Positions 6,876 to 14,857 of a stretch of DNA of 64,000 nucleotides are shown here, in pieces. Origin of the DNA: Tsukamurella paurometabola (GTDB lineage Bacteria > Actinomycetota > Actinomycetes > Mycobacteriales > Mycobacteriaceae); the NCBI RefSeq assembly GCF_900631615.1, contig NZ_LR131273.1, forward strand, positions 372,001-436,000, in the 5' to 3' direction. Positions within the stretch are counted from its first letter, which is position 1. Each line of letters begins with the position of its first letter. Position numbers and translations under genes: made by a program. The notes below the pieces were generated by a model. That model ran no database searches and was not told the origin of the DNA. It worked only from the letters and a program-made list of their open reading frames with translations.

Positions 6876-8063
6876 CTACCGCCCGATTCCGCGGGCGCGG
6901 CGCTGCAGGTGTTCACGCTCTGCGGGATCGGTGGTGAGCGAGATCGCCTTGGCGTACGCGGCGGCCGCGGCGGGGTCACGGAGACGCTCGAGCAGGGATG
7001 CGCGCAGTGCCCATGCGGACTGCAGCCGCTCGACGCCGTGGACCGCCTCAAGGGCTTCCAGTCCCGCACGCGCACCGTCGGTCTCGGCGACGACGGCGGC
7101 ACGTGCCACGGCCGCGCCACGGGTCGGAGCGAGAGCGACGAGCGCGTCGTACAGGCTCCGCAGGTGCGCCCAATCGGGCGCCGCACCGGGGCGGCGGGCG
7201 CAGTGCACGGCACCGATCGCCGCCTCCAGCTGGAACCGTCCGACGGTGCCGAGTGCATGCGCGGCGCGCAGATGCCGATGCCCGGCAGCGATGAAGTTCC
7301 CGTCCCAGCGTCGCGGATCCTGCTGCGGGAGTGGGATGTACCGTCCGTCCTCGTCCACCCGTGCAGGCAGCCTGGCGCTCGAGAGGTACATCAGGGCGGC
7401 CAGGCCGTGCGCCTCGGCCACCGAGGGGGCGGCCTCGGCGACGGTGCCGGCGAGGCCGAGGAGCAGCGCGTGCCGCTCGCGCGGCGGGGTGGGCCACTCG
7501 ATCGAGTACGAGCCGTAGACGGCCTCGAGAACCGGGGCCAGCCGGGCGGCGAGGTCCCCGGCTCCGGGGAGGGCGAACGGGATCTTCTCCCGCGCGATCC
7601 GCTTCTTCGCGCGGGTCAGGCGAGCCGCCATGGTGGCGGTGGGGATGAGGAACGCCGCGCCGATCCGCGCGGCGGTGAACCCGAGCACGGTGTTGAGCAT
7701 GAGCGGCACGCTCGCGCCGGCGAGATCGGGGTGCGCGCAGACGAGGAGCAGTTCGAGCCGCCGGTCCGGCAGTTCGCCCTCCGCGGCCGCGTCGTGCGCC
7801 GCCTCGTCGAAGGGCACGGAACGACGCTCGGCCGCCGACCTCCACCGGTCGCGCTGCCGGTTCCGAGCGACGGTGAGCAACCACGCGTCCGGGTCGTCGG
7901 GTATTCCGTCGACCGGCCAGCGGGTCAGTGCCCGCTCGAAGGCGTCGGCCAGGGCGTCCTCCGCTGCGGCGAGATCGTGCGACCGGGCGGCGAGCAGCGC
8001 GAGCAACCGGCCGTACGAGGTGCGGGCGGCGAGCTCCGCCCGCACCTCGGCGTCGACGGTCAT
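6876..8063 (-). CDS. ECF42-type RNA polymerase sigma factor with C-terminal extension
   Basis: 395 residues. Sigma region 2 is at the N-terminus (YGRLLALLAARSHDLAAAED, then ALADAFERALTRWP and DPDAWLLTVARNRQRDRWR) and region 4 near residues 125-175 (AARIGAAFLIPTATMAARLT). A ~220-residue helical, TPR-like extension (DUF6596 type) follows, a hallmark of ECF42 sigma factors, which have no classical anti-sigma factor and are encoded next to DGPF/YCII proteins. Exactly this partner lies upstream, its TGA sharing one base with this ATG. The extension is thought to be needed for activity; the signal is unknown. Confidence 0.9.
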   Translation of the reverse strand: MTVDAEVRAELAARTSYGRLLALLAARSHDLAAAEDALADAFERALTRWPVDGIPDDPDAWLLTVARNRQRDRWRSAAERRSVPFDEAAHDAAAEGELPDRRLELLLVCAHPDLAGASVPLMLNTVLGFTAARIGAAFLIPTATMAARLTRAKKRIAREKIPFALPGAGDLAARLAPVLEAVYGSYSIEWPTPPRERHALLLGLAGTVAEAAPSVAEAHGLAALMYLSSARLPARVDEDGRYIPLPQQDPRRWDGNFIAAGHRHLRAAHALGTVGRFQLEAAIGAVHCARRPGAAPDWAHLRSLYDALVALAPTRGAAVARAAVVAETDGARAGLEALEAVHGVERLQSAWALRASLLERLRDPAAAAAYAKAISLTTDPAEREHLQRRARGIGR

Positions 8064-8449
8064 CAGTCCGTGCAGGCCGCGACGTTCCAGATGCCCTCGT
8101 CGCAGGCCGCGGCGACCTTGCGGACCTCGATCACCGCGTACTGGGTGGCGGGGTGCTTCTGAGCCCAGGCGAGGGCGGCGTCACGGTCCGGCACGTCGAG
8201 GAGGAAGACGCCCGCGAGTGCCTCGCGGGTGTCGGCGAAGGGGCCGTCCTCGATCCGGAGGTCGCCGTCGCGCCGGGTGACCGTCACCGTCTGCGCCTGC
8301 GGTTCCAGGATCTCGGCGCCGATCAGTACACCCGCCGCCTGCAACGCGGCGGTGTAGTCGGCCATCGCCTGCTGCATCTGCAGCATGGTCTCGCGCGGGA
8401 CCTCGCCCTCGGCGGGCTCGGCGTTGTTGAGCAGCAGTGCGTAATGCAT
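8063..8449 (-). CDS. YCII/DGPF domain protein, ECF42 partner
   Basis: 128 residues of the YCII-related fold. The eponymous DGPF motif is present (IEDGPFADTREALAGVFLLD). In ECF42 loci such proteins are the conserved neighbours and, in studied cases, targets of the sigma factor; their biochemical role is not known. A strong Shine-Dalgarno (AGGAGGA) precedes the ATG. Stop and sigma start overlap in TGATG, so translation is coupled. Confidence 0.9.
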   Translation of the reverse strand: MHYALLLNNAEPAEGEVPRETMLQMQQAMADYTAALQAAGVLIGAEILEPQAQTVTVTRRDGDLRIEDGPFADTREALAGVFLLDVPDRDAALAWAQKHPATQYAVIEVRKVAAACDEGIWNVAACTD

Positions 8450-8551
8450 GATTCCTCCTGATGTCCACTGTGCCCCAGGGGCGGGGCACAGTGATGACGA
8501 TCGAGGCGACGCGGAATCGACACACCGCGCAGGATTTCTCTACGGCATTTC

Positions 8552-9244
8552 CTACCGCGTCGCGAGCAGGGCGAGGACAGCCTCGGCGACGGGGTGGGCG
8601 CTGGCCGGGTTCTGCCCGGTCACGACGGTGCCGTCGGTGACGGCGAACGGGGCCCAGGCCTCGTCGGCCTGCACATAGGTGGCGCCGCGCTCGGCGATCC
8701 GCTGTTCGAGGTTGAACGGGACGATGGCGTCCAGCCCGGCGAGGACCTCCTCGTTCCAGGAGAAGCCCGCGATGCGACGACCGGCGATGAGCGGCGCGCC
8801 GTCGGCCTTCGTCGCACCGAGCAGCCCGGCGGTGCCGTGGCAGACGGCGGAGACGACCTTGCCGGCACCGTCGAACTCGCGGAGCAGGGCGGCGAGACGC
8901 TCGTCGGTCGGGAAGTCGAACATGACGCCGTGCCCGCCGGTGAGGTAGATCGCGTCGAAGTCGGCGGCGTCGACCTCCGACAGGGAGGGCGTGTTCCGCA
9001 GGCGATCCATGAACTCGGGGTCGTCGTACCGGGCGCGCGTGCCGCCCTGCGCGAGGACCTCGTGGCTGAGGGACTCGGGATCGATGGGGACGAAGCCCCC
9101 GTCGACGCTCGCGATGACGGTGGTGTGCCCGGCGGCTTCGACGGCATCGACGAAGTGCGTCAGCTCGCCGAGCCAGAGGCCGGTGCGGCGGCCGCTCACG
9201 GCGTAGGACGGGACGCTGGTGGTGACGACAAGGACACGGCTCAC
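8552..9244 (-). CDS. DJ-1/PfpI-superfamily amidotransferase-like protein (Hsp31-type)
   Basis: 230 residues. The nucleophile elbow is SAVCHGTAGLL (Cys near residue 130), with an upstream acidic/GGHG element (YLTGGHGVMFDFP), the signature of the Hsp31-like branch (glyoxalase III, protein deglycase or chaperone). Alternative upstream TTG exists, but I chose the GTG because GGAGGA lies 7 nt before it. The divergent MarR gene and the repeat array between them suggest control by that regulator. Confidence 0.9.
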   Translation of the reverse strand: MSRVLVVTTSVPSYAVSGRRTGLWLGELTHFVDAVEAAGHTTVIASVDGGFVPIDPESLSHEVLAQGGTRARYDDPEFMDRLRNTPSLSEVDAADFDAIYLTGGHGVMFDFPTDERLAALLREFDGAGKVVSAVCHGTAGLLGATKADGAPLIAGRRIAGFSWNEEVLAGLDAIVPFNLEQRIAERGATYVQADEAWAPFAVTDGTVVTGQNPASAHPVAEAVLALLATR

Positions 9245-9273
9245 GATGTACTCCTCCAATTTGATTTGTCCAA

Positions 9274-9332
9274 CAACTGAACCGTATCACAACTGATATG
9301 TGAATCAACTGATATGTGATGCCTGCTAGCAT
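9274..9332. promoter_or_regulatory. MarR operator region with 16-bp periodic repeats
   Basis: CAACTGA occurs at 9274, 9290 and 9306, a spacing of exactly 16 bp; the last two copies extend to CAACTGATATGTGA. Outer ends form an inverted pair ATCACA (9286-9291) and TGTGAT (9315-9320). On the + strand the extended -10 TGC-TAGCAT (9324-9332) is followed by 6 nt and the marR GTG, so marR would be leaderless. The array sits between marR and the DJ-1-type gene and is the likely operator for both. Confidence 0.6.
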
Positions 9333-9338
9333 GGTGCG

Positions 9339-9782
9339 GTGGCGGAGCACGAGGAGACCTGCGATTTCGGCTGGTCCGTGGGGGTGTTGAACAAGGCGTA
9401 CGCGGAGGCCGTGGCGCCGATCCTCGACCGGATCCCGCGCGGAGTGCGCGGTTACCAGACGTTGTACGCCGCCGCGACCTACGACCTGCCGACGCAACTC
9501 GCGCTCGCCGACTACCTGCTGATCGACAAGTCGGTGATGCCCTACGTGGTGGACGACCTCGTCGACGCGGGCCTGGTGCGCCGGGAGCCCTCGCCCACGG
9601 ACCGGCGCGCACGGCGGGTCGTGCCGACCGACGCCGGCCTGGCGATGCTGCGCGAGGTGGTCGCGAAGGTGAGCGCCGCCGAGGCCGAGCTGCTCGGGCC
9701 CCTCTCCCCCGCCGATGCCGACGCGCTGCGCCGCGCGGTCGCGATCGTGGCCCGGACGTCGCGCGACGGTTGCGCGGGTTAG
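9339..9782 (+). CDS. MarR-family transcriptional regulator
   Basis: 147 residues with the winged helix-turn-helix in the centre: YDLPTQLALADYLLIDKSVM (recognition helix) followed by the wing LVRREPSPTDRRARRVVPT, the classic MarR DRR wing motif. N- and C-terminal helices form the dimer interface. No reactive-cysteine pattern like OhrR is obvious, although Cys9 and Cys145 exist. GTG start fixed by the leaderless -10 TAGCAT 6 nt upstream. The 3' end overlaps the convergent GNAT gene by 4 nt. Confidence 0.9.
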   Translation: MAEHEETCDFGWSVGVLNKAYAEAVAPILDRIPRGVRGYQTLYAAATYDLPTQLALADYLLIDKSVMPYVVDDLVDAGLVRREPSPTDRRARRVVPTDAGLAMLREVVAKVSAAEAELLGPLSPADADALRRAVAIVARTSRDGCAG

Positions 9783-10228
9783 GCGCGCTCGAGCATCAGA
9801 TGCAGCAATGGGTACGGGCGGCCCTCGCCGTCGGTCGCGCTGCGGCCGGTCACGACGAAGCCGCTGTGTGCGTAGAACCCGACCGCCTGCGCGTTCTGCT
9901 CGTTGACGTCGACGGTGCGCACGCCGAGCTCGCGGACGGCGTGGTCGACCAGCGCACGTCCGACGCCGCGCCCCCGGGCGTCGTCGTGGACGAACAGCAT
10001 GGCCAGGTCGTTACCGACCGTGCCGGCGAACCCGGCCACCGCACCGTCGACCTCCGCGACGGTGAGCCGGACCTGCGGGAAGTAGTCGCTCGCGAGCCGC
10101 GCCTCGATGGCGTCGCGGTCGGCCTCGGCGAGGAAGTCGTGGGTGGCGTCGACGGAACTGCGCCACACTCGCACGAGCGCGGGATGGTCGGCGCCGGTGC
10201 CATTGCGGAGCGTGATCACTCCGGTCAT
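9779..10228 (-). CDS. GNAT N-acetyltransferase (YjaB-like)
   Basis: 149 residues of one GNAT domain. The acetyl-CoA pyrophosphate loop is DDARGRGVGRALVDHA (residues ~90-105), and the end strand carries FYAHSGFVVTGRS. The opening ITLRNGTGADHPALVRVWRS with SSVDATHDFLAEAD is like E. coli YjaB. Substrate unknown. The ATG overlaps the stop of the upstream membrane-protein gene in ATGA, so the two are translated together. Confidence 0.88.
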   Translation of the reverse strand: MTGVITLRNGTGADHPALVRVWRSSVDATHDFLAEADRDAIEARLASDYFPQVRLTVAEVDGAVAGFAGTVGNDLAMLFVHDDARGRGVGRALVDHAVRELGVRTVDVNEQNAQAVGFYAHSGFVVTGRSATDGEGRPYPLLHLMLERA

Positions 10229-10890
10229 TCTTCCGGACCTGTCGAGCGGTTTTCGCCCCACGGGTATCCCTTGGGGCGATGCCTGGGCGGGATCAACGGC
10301 AAGCCGAGTTCCGGTGCGACCCCGTAGATGTAACGCTTCACGTGGCGGGGTGCGGGCGCGGTCATCCACCCGATCGAGAACGACGCGGGACCGGCGGGAT
10401 GAACCCATCGCCGTTGCCAACCTGTGAGGTCGTCCGGCACCGATTCCAGTGCGGAGGCACGCGCGGACGGATGCAGTTGAAGTAGGAAGTCCGACCGATA
10501 GGTCACGCCCCTCGCATCTCGCGTCATCACCTGAATCATCCGGATCTCCGACCAATCCCATTCGCGGAGTGCCGGATCCGCGACCCAGGGCAGAGTGATC
10601 CCACCCGGCGACAGGATCGCTGCGACGCGGCGCGACGCCAGGAGAGCCACGAGCGCCACTGCGAAACCCGCCGAAGCCACCCCCAGTACGCCCACGAGTG
10701 CCACCGCGGAGGCCGACTCGCCCTCAGTCGCCAGGCCGAAGCTCGCTATGAGTGCGAGCACCGCAAGGCTGCCATACGCCGCCAGCGCGATGAACCCCGC
10801 ACCGCGGAACCCGAACCCGACGACGAGCGCCGACGGGACCTCGTGGCCGAGAGCTCCACTGCCGAACCTTCGACTCATATCCGTGATCAT
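10225..10890 (-). CDS. Membrane protein with PH-like C-terminal domain, unknown function
   Basis: 221 residues. Two membrane helices near the N-terminus (FIALAAYGSLAVLALIASFG and ALVGVLGVASAGFAVALVAL) are followed by a soluble part that starts ASRRVAAILSPGGITLPW and has the strand pattern of bacterial PH-like domains (EWDWSEIRMIQV). I do not recognise a family. The start is uncertain: ATG codons at 10890 and 10878 are both possible and neither has a strong ribosome site. Its stop overlaps the GNAT start by 4 nt. Confidence 0.7.
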   Translation of the reverse strand: MITDMSRRFGSGALGHEVPSALVVGFGFRGAGFIALAAYGSLAVLALIASFGLATEGESASAVALVGVLGVASAGFAVALVALLASRRVAAILSPGGITLPWVADPALREWDWSEIRMIQVMTRDARGVTYRSDFLLQLHPSARASALESVPDDLTGWQRRWVHPAGPASFSIGWMTAPAPRHVKRYIYGVAPELGLPLIPPRHRPKGYPWGENRSTGPEE

Positions 10891-10939
10891 GAACACTCGC
10901 GAGGTTGAAAGCAAATCTGCGTCGGGGCCCCGCGGAACC

Positions 10940-11398
10940 TCAGCCCCGGAGAGCGGCGAGGGCGCGGTCGGCGTGGACCTGCATGTTCACCTCGGAGGCG
11001 ATCACGTCGGCGACGGTGCCGTCGGCGCGGATCGCGAAGGTGGTGCGCTTGGTGGGCATGCCCGCCAGTTTGAGCAGGCCGTCGCGCTTGACGCCGTAGG
11101 CCGTCGCGACGGCACCGTCGACGTCGGACAGCAGCGGGTAATCCAGTCCGTACTTGGCGGTCCAGTCCTGCTGCTTGGCGACCGCGTCGCGGCTGATGCC
11201 GACACGCTGCACGCCCGCCTCCGCGAACTCCGCGGCCAGGTCGCGGAAGTGGCACGCCTCCTTGGTGCAGCCCGGCGTGAACGCCGCCGGGTAGAAGAAC
11301 AGGGCGACGGGGCCGGCGGCGAGCAACTCGCTCAGCTTCCGCAGAGTGCCGTCCTGATCGGGCAGTTCGAAGTCGGGAGCGGTGTCACCGGGTTTCAT
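10940..11398 (-). CDS. Bcp/PrxQ-type peroxiredoxin
   Basis: 152 residues. The peroxidatic cysteine is in YPAAFTPGCTKEACHFRD, with the second cysteine five residues later as in atypical 2-Cys Bcp/PrxQ enzymes, so intramolecular disulfide recycling by thioredoxin is expected. It reduces hydrogen peroxide and organic hydroperoxides in the cytosol. I use the internal ATG (MKPGDTAPDFELPDQ) because this is where family members begin and because TAGCGT stands 7 nt before it; a GTG three codons upstream would remove that spacing. Confidence 0.92.
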   Translation of the reverse strand: MKPGDTAPDFELPDQDGTLRKLSELLAAGPVALFFYPAAFTPGCTKEACHFRDLAAEFAEAGVQRVGISRDAVAKQQDWTAKYGLDYPLLSDVDGAVATAYGVKRDGLLKLAGMPTKRTTFAIRADGTVADVIASEVNMQVHADRALAALRG

Positions 11399-11446
11399 GT
11401 CGTCCACGCTAGTCCCCTGTCCGCGCGAGCGCCCGCGTCGGCGGCG

Positions 11447-12715
11447 TCACAGGTACTGACCGACCGGGACGGCCGCGAGCCAGCCGCGGCGACGCACCTC
11501 CGCGAGGAAGGCGTCGAGGCCGGTACCGGTGTTGGCGAGGACGACGCGCCGGACGAGCGCGCCCACGTCGGCGCCGCTGGTCTCGGGCGGCAGCGAGTCG
11601 ACGATCACGGCGACGTCATCGCCCGTGAGACCGAGGCCGACGGTGCGCCGCCCGAGGATTCCGATCAGCGCCTCTCGGCTCGGGTACCCGACCTCGACGA
11701 CGCTGTCGAAGCGGGTCGCGCGGGTGGCGGCACCGTCGAGCGAACGCGGGTCGTTCGTCGTCGCGATGGTGAGCACCTCGGCGGACTGGTCGACGCCGTC
11801 GAGCGCGTCGAGCAGCGAGGCGAGCGCGGAATCGTCGCCGTCACCGCGCCGACGAACCGCGAGGTCGACGTCGTCGAGGATGACGACGCACCGCCCCAGC
11901 TCGACCGCCGCCGCGTAGACCGACGCGAGGCCCGTACCGACCGCGGCGGCGCCGACCACGATCACGGTGAAATCGCCGACCAGCTCGGCGGCGACCGCGC
12001 GGGACACCGCGGTCTTCCCGACGCCCGGAGGTCCGCAGAGCAGGACACCGCGCGCAGCCCGGAAGCCGAGGCGCCGCAACTGTTCCGCGTGCGTGGTCAC
12101 CGCGCGGACCGAGAGATCGATCTCGGCCCACACCCGATCCGGGACCACCACGTCGGCGCGATCGCCCGTGAGCTCGAACGCGCGAAAGGCCAGGCCGCCC
12201 TGGAACGCTGCGGCGAGCGCCCGCCCCTTGAGCGGGTTGAGTTCCTCTGCCGCCGTGCGGATCCGGTCGCGAACTGCCTCCCCCGCCGCGACGTCGTCCG
12301 ACCGGGTCACGACGCCGACACTGAGCGTCTCGCGGTACTCGGTCTCGCAGCGCAGCACGACCGGCACACCGGAGAGGGTTCCGGCGCGGAAGGCGAACGC
12401 CGCGTCGCCCGGAATGCGGTCGGGCGCGCCTCCCAGGTCGACCGAGATCCACGACGGCGGATCGGTGTGACTGGCCGGACCGGACTCGGCGTCATGCTCG
12501 GCGACGAGCCGCGCCACCGCGAGGCCGATCGCGGTGGCGGTCGCGGGAGTGGTCTCGATCTTGATGACCGTGTGCTGCGCTTCGAGCACGCCCAGTGCGT
12601 CCTCCGCGAACGAGGTCGCGGTGCGCGGCGTGATGTGCGCATCGCCGAGCAGCGCGCGGATCACTTCCACAGCGCGCGTCACGTCCCGGTTCTCGCCGGT
12701 CAAGTCGATGGGCAT
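11447..12715 (-). CDS. AAA+ ATPase with unknown N-terminal domain
   Basis: 422 residues. The C-terminal half is a single AAA+ module: Walker A GVLLCGPPGVGKTAVSRAVA (around residue 215-235), Walker B CVVILDDVDLAV, sensor 1 LTIATTNDPRSL and arginine-finger region AATRATRFDSVVEVGYPSR, closest in style to Cdc48/FtsH/spastin-type modules. The N-terminal ~190 residues are not a domain I know. No substrate or partner gene is adjacent; the divergent neighbour is a DUF2461 gene. The ATG is 7 nt after TACCGT. Confidence 0.85.
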   Translation of the reverse strand: MPIDLTGENRDVTRAVEVIRALLGDAHITPRTATSFAEDALGVLEAQHTVIKIETTPATATAIGLAVARLVAEHDAESGPASHTDPPSWISVDLGGAPDRIPGDAAFAFRAGTLSGVPVVLRCETEYRETLSVGVVTRSDDVAAGEAVRDRIRTAAEELNPLKGRALAAAFQGGLAFRAFELTGDRADVVVPDRVWAEIDLSVRAVTTHAEQLRRLGFRAARGVLLCGPPGVGKTAVSRAVAAELVGDFTVIVVGAAAVGTGLASVYAAAVELGRCVVILDDVDLAVRRRGDGDDSALASLLDALDGVDQSAEVLTIATTNDPRSLDGAATRATRFDSVVEVGYPSREALIGILGRRTVGLGLTGDDVAVIVDSLPPETSGADVGALVRRVVLANTGTGLDAFLAEVRRRGWLAAVPVGQYL

Positions 12716-12784
12716 CGGACGAACGGTAGGCGGAGCCGCCGACCGGCGCCACCGAATATCCGTGGCGGCGGTAGCCTCGGCGGC

Positions 12785-13417
12785 ATGAGCTTCACCGGAT
12801 TCCCCGAGGCCGCGCTGGACTTCTACGACGACCTCGAGGCCGACAACTCCAAGGTCTTCTGGGAGGCGCACAAGGAGGTCTACAAGACCGCCGTCGCCGC
12901 ACCCATGGCCGCGCTCACCGAGGAGCTGGCCGACGAATTCGGCGCCGCGAAGATCTTCCGCCCCTATCGGGACGTCCGCTTCTCCAAGGACAAGACGCCG
13001 TACAAGACGCATCAGGGCGCCTTCGTCGCCGTGGGCCCGGCGACCGGCTACTACCTGCAGATCGGCGCACCCGGAGTGCGGGTGGGCGCGGGCTTCTACG
13101 AGGCGAGCCCCACCCGGCTGGCCGCCTTCCGGAAGGCCATCGACAACGACCTGTACGGCCCGGCGCTGGAGCAGATCATCGCGAAGCTGCGCCGCAAGGG
13201 CTGGGAGATCGGCGGCGAGACCCTCAAGACCGCGCCCCGCGGCTGGGACGCCGACCACCCGCGGATCGAGCTCCTGCGCCACAAGTCGCTGACCGTGATG
13301 CGCGACTACGGCTTCGAGGAGATCATCCACACGCCGAAGCTGGTACCGCAGATCCGCAAGCACTGGCGCGAGACCTCGCCTCTGCTCGACTGGCTGGTCG
13401 AGCACGGCGATGCCTGA
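12785..13417 (+). CDS. DUF2461 family protein (TIGR02453)
   Basis: 210 residues, full length for the family. It begins with the typical FTGFPEAALDFYDDLEADNS and keeps the conserved KVFWEAHKEVYK, RPYRDVRFSKDKTPYKTHQG and YYLQIGAPGVRVGAGFY segments. Function of the family is unknown; the protein is soluble. TAGCCT is 7 nt before the ATG, back to back with the leaderless start of the AAA+ gene. Confidence 0.93.
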   Translation: MSFTGFPEAALDFYDDLEADNSKVFWEAHKEVYKTAVAAPMAALTEELADEFGAAKIFRPYRDVRFSKDKTPYKTHQGAFVAVGPATGYYLQIGAPGVRVGAGFYEASPTRLAAFRKAIDNDLYGPALEQIIAKLRRKGWEIGGETLKTAPRGWDADHPRIELLRHKSLTVMRDYGFEEIIHTPKLVPQIRKHWRETSPLLDWLVEHGDA

Positions 13418-13445
13418 TCCCGTTCCGCCTCCCTACACTGGTTCC

Positions 13446-13916
13446 ATGGCAGGCCGGTCCCGATTGAAGTGGATGTGGTGGATCTTCGCTTACATCGCCC
13501 TCGGCCTGGGCATCGTCGGCGTTGTGGTCCCCCTCATGCCGACCACCGTGTTCATCCTGATCGCGGCGTACTGCGCGGCCCGCGGGTCCGACACGCTGCA
13601 CCGCAAACTGCTCGAGCACCGGGTGTTCGGCCCGATGATCCGGGACTGGCAGGCCACCGGCGCCGTCAGCCGCAAAGCCAAGTACATGGCGGTCGGCAGT
13701 ATGGCCGTGTGCGCGGTGATCCTGTTCCTCGTGACCCCGGCGTGGTGGATCGCCACGATCGGCACGGGGATCATGGCGGTCGTCGCGATCTGGCTCTGGC
13801 TGCGGCCCGAGCCGATGCCCGGCGACGCGCAGGAGCCCACGCCCGATGACCCGCAGGCCCCCGAGCCCACGGCCGGGCCGGACCCCGATCAGGCGATCAG
13901 TCGTCCAGAGCAGTGA
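13446..13916 (+). CDS. YbaN-family (DUF454) inner membrane protein
   Basis: 156 residues. The conserved YbaN pattern is present: IALGLGIVGVVVPLMPTTVF with ARGSDTLHRKLLEHRVFGPM and the cytosolic RDWQATGAVSRKAKYMAVGS, plus C-terminal membrane helices (VCAVILFLVTPAWWIATIG). The last ~35 residues are a Pro/acidic tail. I chose the ATG with TACACT 6 nt upstream over an earlier ATG at 13410 that overlaps the DUF2461 stop. The 3' end overlaps the convergent hypothetical gene by 20 nt. Confidence 0.88.
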   Translation: MAGRSRLKWMWWIFAYIALGLGIVGVVVPLMPTTVFILIAAYCAARGSDTLHRKLLEHRVFGPMIRDWQATGAVSRKAKYMAVGSMAVCAVILFLVTPAWWIATIGTGIMAVVAIWLWLRPEPMPGDAQEPTPDDPQAPEPTAGPDPDQAISRPEQ

Positions 13917-14247
13917 CGGCGATCCCGTAGGGCAGGAACCGGACCTTTCGCGTGACGTCGGTGTTGTGCTGATTGGCGCGCAGCGCGTCGATCTCGGTCG
14001 CGTACACCTGCTCGACGCGGGCGCCACCGTCCTCGTCGGTGGCGATGATCGCCCACACCCCGTCGCCGGTCTCGCCCGCGGTCTCCGGCCGGCGCTTCGG
14101 GCGGCGCACGGCATCGTCGAACAGCCCGGAGAACGCCTCCCGGCCCGCGGTGCCTCCGACGAGCCTGCCGATCATGTCCCGGGCCTCGCGCGCGAGGTCG
14201 TCGAACTCGCCCGGACCGAACCCGAACGGGTTGTCGTTGCCTGCCAT
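13897..14247 (-). CDS. Conserved hypothetical actinobacterial protein
   Basis: 116 residues, soluble, not assigned to a family. The start NPFGFGPGEFDDLAREARD is Gly/Phe-rich and followed by an acidic, helical middle. The C-terminus (VWAIIATDEDGGARVEQVYA, TEIDALRANQHNTDVTRKVR, FLPYGIAVTALDD) looks like an alpha/beta unit similar to small proteins found widely in Mycobacteriales. GAGGAG stands before the ATG. The gene lies downstream of the VOC protein gene on the same strand. Confidence 0.75.
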   Translation of the reverse strand: MAGNDNPFGFGPGEFDDLAREARDMIGRLVGGTAGREAFSGLFDDAVRRPKRRPETAGETGDGVWAIIATDEDGGARVEQVYATEIDALRANQHNTDVTRKVRFLPYGIAVTALDD

Positions 14248-14338
14248 GTCTGACTCCTCGAGCCGTAGGGACCCCCGTGACTCCAGTGTCCACGCCCGGC
14301 GAGTCGACGGCCACCCCGTTCGTCCAGGGCGAACCCGT

Positions 14339-14770
14339 TCAATCGAGGCAGAACTCGTTGCCCTCGACGTCGGCCATGGTGAGACAGGACTCGTTCTCGC
14401 CATCGGCCTCCTGCAGGTAGAGGCGGGTCGCGCCCAACTTCTCGAGCCGCGCGCCCTCCGCCTCCAACGCCGCGAGGCGCTCGGCCCCCACCATCCCGGT
14501 GCCGACGCGAACGTCGAGGTGCACCCGGTTCTTGACCGCCTTGCCCTCGGGCACGCGCTGGAAGAAGAGGCGCGGGCCGATGCCGTTCGGATCGACGCAC
14601 GCGAAGGCCGAGCCGTGCACCTCCGCCGGCAGCGTCGCCTCGAAGGCGTCCCAGTCCGCGAAGCCGGGCGGGGGCGGCGGCACGACGTACCCGAGCACCT
14701 CACACCAGAACAGCGCGACGCGCTTCGGGTCCGCACAATCGAAGGTGACCTGGATCTGCCTGACAGTCAT
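14339..14770 (-). CDS. VOC-family (glyoxalase_6) protein
   Basis: 143 residues with two beta-alpha-beta-beta-beta halves: IQVTFDCADPKRVALFWCEV at the N-terminus and RVHLDVRVGTGMVGAERLAA in the middle, ending in the typical MADVEGNEFCLD. These one-domain VOC proteins form dimers with a metal or ligand site between halves; the substrate is not predictable. TACGGT lies exactly 6 nt before the ATG. Confidence 0.9.
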   Translation of the reverse strand: MTVRQIQVTFDCADPKRVALFWCEVLGYVVPPPPPGFADWDAFEATLPAEVHGSAFACVDPNGIGPRLFFQRVPEGKAVKNRVHLDVRVGTGMVGAERLAALEAEGARLEKLGATRLYLQEADGENESCLTMADVEGNEFCLD

Positions 14771-14857
14771 GGGATCACCGTAGCGAGCGATCAGGTCGGT
14801 TCACGACCTGATTTCCGCGGCACGGCGGCGCCTCCGCTCCCGCACGTACTGTGCAGT

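Noticed and set aside
10595-12784. Very long open frame on the + strand running into the DUF2461 gene
   Set aside because: It lies antisense to the peroxiredoxin and AAA+ genes, has Arg/Ala/Asp-rich low-complexity composition typical of GC-rich shadow frames, and shows no domain. Only the part from 12785 is real.
13410-13445. ATG at 13410 as start of the YbaN-type gene
   Set aside because: It would overlap the DUF2461 stop and add a Pro-rich stretch without homology; TACACT 6 nt before 13446 supports the later ATG.
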